The notes under the pieces: model-generated
Database searches by the model: none
What the model was told of the DNA's origin: nothing
What the model saw: the letters and a program-made list of their open reading frames with translations, nothing else
Part shown: in pieces, positions 57,651 through 64,000 of the stretch
Layout of the letters: each line of letters begins with the position of its first letter
Numbering within the stretch: position 1 is the stretch's first letter
NCBI RefSeq assembly: GCF_026745355.1
Contig: NC_079208.1
Span: 20,837,398-20,901,397, forward strand
Source of the DNA: Beta vulgaris subsp. vulgaris
Lineage: Eukaryota > Streptophyta > Magnoliopsida > Caryophyllales > Amaranthaceae
DNA length: 64,000 nucleotides
Direction of reading: 5' to 3'
Position numbers and translations under genes: made by a program

Positions 57651-58155
57651 GTTTGGATTGGAGGTTTTAGGGTGAACAATTGGCTAATGATGTAATTACT
57701 CATGTCTGGTTTGCTGAGTTATGTAAGTCCCCCATTGTTTACAAAATGAGTCCCTCTTGATCCCCACCTGAGTCCCAATTTTTTTTAAAAAATAAAATCC
57801 AGATGATGAAGGGACTCATGCTTTGGGCCTGAGGAGCATTAGATGATTTGCTCCTTATTGGTGTTAAACCAATAAGTTGAGGTTTTAAATCATCCATTAC
57901 TTCCTCAATGAACCATGCAATTATCCCTGATGGATTTGATAAAATACACATCTCACTTTAAACTTGTTGACATGCAAAAAAAAAACATAACCATAAATGC
58001 TTAACTTCAATAAATCTTGCATCACTGCTTATATAAACCAGTCCTTCAACATGTACATAACAGTTTAATAAGTAAACAAAAACCCCCAAAAAATTCCTGG
58101 TTTGCTTAGAAGTGTTGCTTCATCTTGTCCATAAGCTTTAACAGAAGTGTTGTAA
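57651..58155. other. Mariner interior without a recognised gene
   Basis: AT-rich; GAGTCCC words recur near 57750-57775 and 57812. The 3' untranslated region of the transposase probably lies at its right side. Confidence 0.4.
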
Positions 58156-60006
58156 CTAGTATACATGTGTATTTGTGCAAAAAGTTCCTTCATCTTCTTC
58201 TATACTTGTTATATACCAAAAACTTGCTCCCCATTCTTTTCCTTCATACACAACTTCATTATGTGCAAAAAAGTAGCCACATCTTCTGGCCATTCTACTC
58301 TTGATGTGCATCAAATAGTCAAATGCTTCACCTACATTCAAAAACCTCTCGTTCAAATAAGCAACTGCTTCATCTATTAGTGCTTGGTCAACTTCAACAT
58401 TTTCTGGAAGTAATCCATGTCTCTCTAGCTTTCTTTTTGAATGGTATGGGTTCTTATAATTGTTTCCCCCTTTGCACTTTAGTATTTCAACCATAACATA
58501 TTGTAATTGCAACCAAGTGTAGTTCAATACTTATGGGTCACAGAAATCATAACAGTCCTGCACTCTTAAAATCAATTCATCTAGATTCTTAGGAAATGAT
58601 TGATATTGTAGTGCTTGAATTGCTCTAAAAAAACCCCAAGTCTAGCACATTTAAGTCATCACGGGACTGAGGTGGCTGATTGATAAGTTGAATATTGAAT
58701 CCATTCTGAGTTGATGCTGCCATAAATTCTGGGTTAGATGCATGAACATGAGGTCTAGCATTGCTCTAAAAAAAACCCTAAGTCTAGCACATTTAAGTCA
58801 GGGGACTGAGGTGGCTGATTGAGGAGTTGAATATTGAATCCATTTTGAGTTGCTGCTGCCATAAATTCTGGGTTAGATGCATGAATGCGAGGTCTAGTAT
58901 TGTCTTGTTGTATGTAGGTTTCTTTAGACACACCTTCTGGCCAATTCCTAATGATGGCAGGTATTATAGTGTTAACTATTCATGTCCCTCATAACTACTA
59001 GGGTAACACTTTCAATTGCTTTTGTCAGCAAAGTACCTGCCCTTCTATTTTTAGTTGAATATTTAGCTCTTGCATACTCAACAAAAGGGTAAATACCAAA
59101 TTTCCCATCATGTATCATCCTCTCTTCATTGTCCTTAATAGGTCTAGATGTGGCACACATGAACATGGCTTTGATCTTAATTCTCTTGGACTGACAACAA
59201 CTATAAGGGTCATCTTCAGCAGGGAGTAAGTAAAACCTCCTCATGTCTGCACTCAAATAAAACCACTTCTCATCTATGTGAAGAACATTTTGCATGTCAA
59301 CAAATTTTGGTGGTTGTGTCCTTGTTGCTGGTAATATGTGTTGTAACACCCACTTCATTCTTTGAATCTTGTGATCTTCTGTCAGTTTTGGGTGGGTGCT
59401 GCTAGTGTGACTTCTCAGCTTGCCCCGTTTGAGTAGTCTATAGACAGTGGATGGGGGGACTTTAAGATAGCCAACAAATGCCATTATACTTGTCCTTAGT
59501 TAAAGTGGGACTGACTAAAGCCATTTGTCATCATAAACTTTAAGCTTCCTACCACATCTGCCTGCTTTTTTGTTTCACATCTATGGCATGCCCACTTTCT
59601 CTCTGTTTTTTTACATCTTTCCATATCCTAATGTCATCCTGCTTACGCCATGCTTTCTTGCTATTTTTGTTTCTAAACCTCATGGAAATTTAGCATTTAT
59701 TTCAGAGGTAAGAAGGTCATCAACCAACATTCTTCTTTTTGTTAAAGTTAAATGTGGTTTTTGGGTTGATGAACTTACATTGTTTTGTATTTCTGTGTTT
59801 TGTTGTTGTGGGTCACCCTGCTGATTTTGTTGCTATGCTTCAATCCCATCTGCTGCTGTAACTCCTTCATCATCATCCTCTGTGTCATCATCACTGTTGT
59901 AATGCGTCCACATCTCATGCATCAGCAAGTCATCCTCCATGCCTTTAATTTTTAGCAACTCTTGAAGGCCAAACATCCTTGCCCCTCCCTCATCTGCTGA
60001 CCCCAT
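58156..60006 (-). pseudogene. Mariner transposase, disrupted
   Basis: Cut-and-paste transposase of the plant mariner type (DD39D). It starts at the ATG at 60006 (MGSADEGGARMFGLQELLKI) with an acidic N-terminus. A region near 59520-59700 with stops follows, probably decay or introns. The open part 59484-58972 has a helix-turn-helix (VPPSTVYRLLKRGKLRSH) and the first catalytic Asp in HIDEKWFYLS, then RAGTLLTKAIESVT. The second Asp (QQDNTRPRIH, about 58890) and third (QSPDLNVLDLGFF, about 58800) come next. A tandem duplication of 138-141 bp repeats this segment (58619-58897). After a stop the C-terminus continues (58527-58156: VEILKCKGGNNYKNPYHSKR, LPENVEVDQALIDEAVAYLN). A TAG at about 59827 also breaks the N-terminus. 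Confidence 0.88.
58619..58897 (-). repeat. Tandem duplication of the DD39D segment
   Basis: Copies 58619-58759 and 58760-58897, each starting ATTGCTCTAAAAAAA on the plus strand. Both span the coding stretch between the second and third catalytic Asp. One copy keeps the SPDLN motif; the other reads SRDDLN. The duplication puts a stop and a repeated segment into the transposase. Confidence 0.9.
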
Positions 60007-60502
60007 CTTCAAAGCTGGAGAAGATTTTTTGAGGACTGAAGTTTGAAGTTCTTTGTGGGAAACTTCTGTTCTTAATTTTTTGGTTAATTTTTTGTAACAT
60101 TCATGTGCAGTGTGTGCAGTGAATTAGGGAAAACTATCTGATTTTTGTAACTAAACTAAACCATGGTGCTTGACAATATTTTCTCTCTCCGCATTTTGTG
60201 AAATAAGCCCATCTTTGAAATGGGTAATTTAAATTTCTTGCAAATTTTCAACTTTATGAAAATTTTGGAGGGAAATTCATTTGGTGGAAGAAAAATTGGC
60301 TCCCCCTACTTGCTCTCTCCTCAGCCGTGTATAATCTTGGAGGGAACCAACTTCTGGTCCCTCTTTTCTCTCTCCTGCCTTCCCTTAAACCCCCCCATGT
60401 GCAATGGTCCCCACACCTATTATCTTCTAATTACTCCAATTTTTCCCTAGGGAAGAACCACAATTTTTGAAAGTGTAACATCTAAAAAAAATGGAGGAAG
60501 TA

Positions 60503-60601
60503 TAAAGATTGTGATGCATTTTAAACAAATAAAAACATCAAATTTATTCACACATACCTAATGCCAAAGAGTCAGACCAATAGGGAGAATGCTTATAGCA
60601 A
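60503..60601 (-). other. Sire-D sequence between mariner and RNase H stop
   Basis: Short non-coding continuation of Sire-D after the TA site; nothing recognisable. Confidence 0.5.
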
Positions 60602-61690
60602 TTATTTCAACTTAATCAAGCCAAGTTCAAGTCTTAGTTTTTCAAACCTATCTCTATTTAATGGCTTAGTCAGAATATCAGCAATCTGACGTTCATTTTC
60701 ACAATATTCCATTTTAATAAAGCCATTTTCAACATTATCTTTAAGAAAATGATGCCTAATATGGATATGCTTAACTCTAGAATGATGCACGGGATTTTTA
60801 GAAATACTAATTGCACTAGTATTATCACAACAGATGGGAACGCACTCAAAGTAAATTCCATAGTCACGAAGTTGCTGCAACATATTCAGCCTCAGCTATA
60901 GATAAAGCTACTGTGTTTTGCTTCTTGGTACTCCAAGAAACAAAACTATGACTAAGGAACTGAACCATACCTGATGTACTCTTTCGATTGACCAAATCTC
61001 CTGCATAGTCAACATCTGCGAATCCTTTCAGTTCAAAGGTATCACTTCTTGAATAGAATAGGCTCAAATCATCTGTTCCTTTGAGGTATCTTAGGATTCT
61101 CTTTACTGATGTGAGATGAGATTCCTTTGGATTGGCTTGAAATCTTGCACATAGCCCTACACTAAACGCAATATCAGGACGACTTGCAGTTAGATATAAT
61201 AACGAGCCAATCATACCTACCTCGATACTTGGTTTGTTCCACACTTGTTCCTATAGTATCCTCATCCAATCTGGTTGAAGTTCCCATAGGTGTATGATTT
61301 ACTTTGGAAGCCTCCAAACCATACTTTTTCAGCAGTTCCTTTATGTACTTTTGTTGATGGATGTAGATTCCTTCTTCTGTTTGCTTGATTCGCAACCCCA
61401 AGAAGAAGTTAAGTTCACCCATCATGCTCATTTCGAATTCTTTACTCATGAGATCAGCAAAGTCCTTCCACAAAGATTCATTAGTGGCACCAAATATATT
61501 ATCATCAACATATATTTGAACTACTAATAAATGTTTTCCTTTTGATTATTTTAAAAACAAGGTTCGATCCAATTTTCCTTTTTTAAACTCATTTTCAAGA
61601 AGGAGCTTTGAAAGTCTTTCATACCATGCTCTTGGAGCTTGCTTTAACCCATAAAGAGCCTTGTCAAGCTTGAAGACATGATTTGGAAAT
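60602..61690 (-). pseudogene. pol: Sire-D RT C-terminal part and RNase H
   Basis: From 61690 downward: a short RT stretch (KALYGLK-like context near 61640-61665, frame-broken); the catalytic YVDD near 61505-61516 followed by NIFGATNESLWKDF; LMSKEFEMSMMGELNFFLGL; HQQKYIKELLKKYGL; LTASRPDIAFSVGLC. RNase H follows (DVDYAGDLV, TKKQNTVALSIAEAEYVAAT, CDNTSAISISKNP, RQIADILTKPLNRDRFEKLR), ending at 60602. A short deletion and frame change lie near 60864-60883. The RT fingers upstream of KALYGL are missing: the integrase frame jumps into this part near 61690. Defects differ from those of Sire-B and Sire-C. Confidence 0.9.
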
Positions 61691-62955
61691 TTGTGTGATT
61701 GGGACAAGTTTAATATGCACACTTTCTTCTACACACATAGACCTTTTATTATAAACTCTATAAGCTTTGCTACTAGAAGAGTATCCTAGAAATACAACTT
61801 CATCACTTCTAGCATCAAATTTTCCAAGATTTTGTTTCCCATTATTATGAACAAAACATTTACATACAAATGTTCTAAAATATGTAATATTGGGCTTTTT
61901 ACTAAAATATAGTTCATAAGGAGTTTTATTTAACAAAGGTCTCACCGTAGCATGATATATAATATGACAAGCAGTATTCACAGCTACGGCGCAAAAGTTT
62001 ATAGGAAGACCACGAGCTATTAACATAGTCCTATCCATTTCCTCTAATGTTCTATTCTTTCTTTCAACAACACCATTTTGTTGAGGTGTTCTAGGGGCGG
62101 AGAAATTATGATCTAAGTCATGATCCCTACTAAAGTCATCAAACTTAAAGTTCTCAAATTCTTTGCCATGGTCGGATCTAAGATGTAAAAATTTTTTACC
62201 ACTCAAATTTTGAACTTTCTTTGCAAAGACAAGGAACTCATCATAAGTCTCGTCCTTGCTAGAAAGAAAAATAACCCATGTAAATCTAGAGGAATCATCA
62301 ACAATAACCAACACATATTTCTTGCCGCTCCTACTTTGAATCCTCATTGGTCCACACAAATCTATATGAATAACCTCTAATGGTCTTGTGATACTTACCA
62401 CATTCTTGGACTTAAAGGAGGGTCTAACATGCTTCCCTTTAGCACACGCATCACAAACACGATCTAAATGAAACTTAATTGAAGGTAGACCTAAAACTAG
62501 TTCGTTAGAACGAAGTTTGTCATGTAAAGAAAAACTAGCATGACCTAGACGCATATGCCATAAAAGAGAATCATCATCAATAACACTAAGGCATGTAAAC
62601 TTATTTTTGGGAACAAGGTTAAGATCCACAATATATGTGTTCCCCTTTCTTGTTCCTTTTAAAACAACATTTTTCACTATTAAATTTTACAAAGTTCCCT
62701 TTATCACAGAATTCGAAAATACTTAACAAATTGTGCTTCAAACCATCAACTAGAAAAAACGTTGTATATGGAATGTGACGATGACTTACCAACTTTGCCC
62801 ATGGCAACTATGATACCTGTCATGTTGTCACCAAAATTCACGCTTCCACCATCATAGGCTGAGAGTGAGGGAAATCTTGATCTATTTCCAGTCATATGCT
62901 TAGAACAACCACTGTCTAGGCACCATGTGTTGTTCTCCCAAACTCCAACATGCAA
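61664..62955 (-). pseudogene. pol: Sire-D protease and integrase
   Basis: Protease motif WCLDSGCSKHMTGN near 62905-62945 in the frame 62955-62746, then VDGLKHNLLSI in another frame. From 62677 one frame stays open for 337 codons: GAG-pre-integrase (LLWHMRLGHASFSLHDKL), zinc-binding Cys pair (CDACAKGKH), and the integrase core with all three catalytic positions, Asp in DLCGPM, Asp in RSDHGKEFENF and Glu in NGVVERKNRTLEEM. The conserved YFRTFVCKCFVHN and FDARSDEVVFLGYS follow. It ends by running out of frame beside the RT deletion. This is the best preserved integrase in the window. Confidence 0.9.
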
Positions 62956-63117
62956 GAAAACTAATTGTTAGAGTTAGGAACCCAATCTTTCTTGGGTTCC
63001 TTTCCTTCAGGAACAATAGATTTCTTTTTCCAAGTTAATTTACTTGTTTCCAAGTTCTCGTTAAAGCGACCAAGTCTAATAGGGCATGAGTTCCTATTGG
63101 ATCCCCTTTAAAGATAT

Positions 63118-64000
63118 GTTCTACAATGATAAATCCTGGTTGCTGCCGGCTTGCGGCAGGCCGAGGATACAGGTATAACACGCTTATTTTTTCTAAGTAG
63201 TACGTTCGTCCTGATTATCATTCGTCTAACTCAGCTTTTTCCTTTTTCTGCAGATTCGGCCATAGCTAAACTTAAAAAGTCTTGGATCTGAGATATGAGC
63301 TCGGCCAAATTCACAGACTCCCTCTGGAAGGAGTTCAGCAAATCCGGCGATGAGAAGAGGACGGATACACTTGTACACTTAGTGAATATATATTTATTTT
63401 TTCTCTCTCTTTTTTTTTTGCTGGACGAGCTCCTTTTTCGAGAGGTAGATCGTCCTGAGATATATATGGACGAGTTGCTTCTTCGAGGAGCATAACGTCC
63501 TGAGGTAACTTTGGACGAGTTCCTTCTTCGAGAAGCAGATCGTCCTGAAATAACTTTGGACGGGTTCCTTCTTTGAGAAGCAGATGGTACTGAGGTAACT
63601 TTTGACGAGTTCCTTCTTCGAGAAGCAGATCGTCATGGAATAACTTTGGACGGGTTCCTTCTTTGAGAAGCAGAACGTCTTAAGATGATTCTGGACGGAC
63701 TCCCTCTTTGAGGAGCACAACGTCCTGGGACAACTTTGGACGGGTTCCTTCTTCGAGAAGCAGAACGTCCTAAGATGATTCTAGACAGGCTCATTCTTTG
63801 AGAAGCATTGCGTCCTAAGATGATTCTCGACGGGCTCCTTCTTTGAGAAACAGAACGTCCTGAGTTACTTTGACACCTTCCTCTCTCCTCCAAGCTTCTT
63901 CTTGACTAATATTTTTTACTTGCTTATTTCGGAAAAATGCCCCAACGCCCAAGGCGTTTACGGAGAAGGCAACTTCAAAGAAAAGGCCGACCACTACTAG
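63118..64000. other. Unrecognised sequence at the right edge
   Basis: Unrelated to Sire-D, starting near 63118. It contains GGCTTGCGGCAGGCCGAGG near 63150 and a TTTTTCTGCAG acceptor-like site at 63244-63254. A short open stretch follows (plus strand, 63295: MSSAKFTDSLWKEFSKSGDE). A 45-bp minisatellite follows, then CCGACCACTACTAG at the edge. It could be the start of another Gypsy or DNA element; the boundary is approximate and the class unknown. Confidence 0.4.
63420..63880. repeat. 45-bp minisatellite (about 10 copies)
   Basis: Units of the form GACGAGTTCCTTCTTCGAGA plus AGCAGATCGTCCTGA and TAACTTTG start near 63424, 63469, 63514, 63559, 63604, 63649, 63694, 63739, 63784 and 63829, i.e. 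every 45 bp. Because 45 is a multiple of three, frames stay open on the minus strand (63394-63720 and 63633-63893) as 15-residue repeats such as SQRRNPSKVI. No start context or known protein supports translation. Confidence 0.9.

Larger units (their letters stand above)
55428..60500 (-). mobile_element. Mariner-like DNA transposon (5073 bp) with extra cargo
   Basis: Terminal inverted repeats of 31-32 bp (55428-55458 and 60469-60500; CTTCCTCCGTTTTTTTAGAT against CTTCCTCCATTTTTTTTAGA), flanked by TA on both sides (55426-55427 and 60501-60502). It encodes a plant mariner transposase on the minus strand (58156-60006). The left 2.3 kb holds an unrelated plus-strand ORF with a gene-like leader and a minisatellite. 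Plant mariners known to me are mostly about 3-4 kb, so the extra left part looks acquired. Confidence 0.93.
52290..63117 (-). mobile_element. Sire-D: Sirevirus-type Ty1/Copia, truncated, with nested mariner
   Basis: A minus-strand element of the Sire-A LTR family: 3' LTR (52290-53830), polypurine tract, envelope-like remnant, a 5.1-kb mariner, RNase H, RT, integrase and protease. The sequence upstream of the protease (62956-63117, read as a short basic and Lys-rich stretch) breaks off near 63117 into unrelated DNA, so gag and the 5' LTR are missing or lie elsewhere. The flank word at the array side is aaaac (52285-52289). Confidence 0.88.

Noticed and set aside
56924..57695. Membrane protein encoded by the Tyr/Cys-rich frames
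   Set aside because: Frames are open only because of the tandem repeats, several overlapping frames share the same peptide, and unit length changes shift the frame.
1..64000. tRNA, rRNA or organellar insertions
   Set aside because: No cloverleaf, 5S, 18S or plastid gene-like sequence was noticed; the tRNA-like words found are primer sites of Copia elements.

Overview
The window looks like a heterochromatic, transposon-nested segment of a plant nuclear genome, most likely a eudicot. It is AT-rich, I see no intact host gene, tRNA, rRNA or CRISPR, and nearly all protein similarity is to plant transposon families: Sirevirus-type Ty1/Copia, Ty3/Gypsy, L1-type LINE, plant mariner and Helitron. The species cannot be fixed from the sequence alone.

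The substrate is a tandem array with a unit of about 705 bp. It appears in blocks at 6942-7708, 8999-11770, 35880-38280 and 49301-52289, with about 13 recognisable units. The units fall into three variants whose order partly repeats. Later elements have landed in it or cut through it. Left to right: the 5' end of a minus-strand Sirevirus-type Copia element (Sire-A, 1-1944); a decayed Gypsy gag (1945-3729); two LINE remnants joined 5' end to 5' end (4663-6941); one array unit; a Gypsy LTR carrying a 59-bp minisatellite (7709-8998); four array units; a CACTA-like element (from 11771) split by Sire-B (14906-24790, TSD aagca); a minus-strand Gypsy element (Gyp-3, about 25956-35879); array; a minus-strand Sirevirus (Sire-C, 38281-49300); array; and another minus-strand Sirevirus (Sire-D, 52290 to about 63117). 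The last 0.9 kb is an unrecognised sequence with a 45-bp minisatellite.

There is second-level nesting. A 3.1-kb non-autonomous gag-protease element (TSD aaact) sits at the catalytic YFDD box of the Gyp-3 reverse transcriptase. A 1.4-kb unclassified insert (repeat atatca on both sides) lies beside the Gyp-3 zinc knuckle. A 2.6-kb Helitron lies in the Sire-C 5' LTR. A 5.1-kb mariner (TA site) carrying an unrelated ORF and minisatellite on the opposite strand lies in Sire-D.

All large coding regions are broken by stops, frameshifts or deletions, so nothing here looks autonomous. Sire-B and the gag-protease element have similar LTR pairs beside defective coding regions, which suggests mobilisation in trans. 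The observations I rate highest are the 705-bp array, which may derive from a TRIM-like LTR element; the compact gag-protease-integrase-tail element; the mariner with apparent captured cargo and a duplicated catalytic segment; and the recurrence of the word AGGAAC/GTTCCT in the Sirevirus-type copies but hardly in their neighbours.
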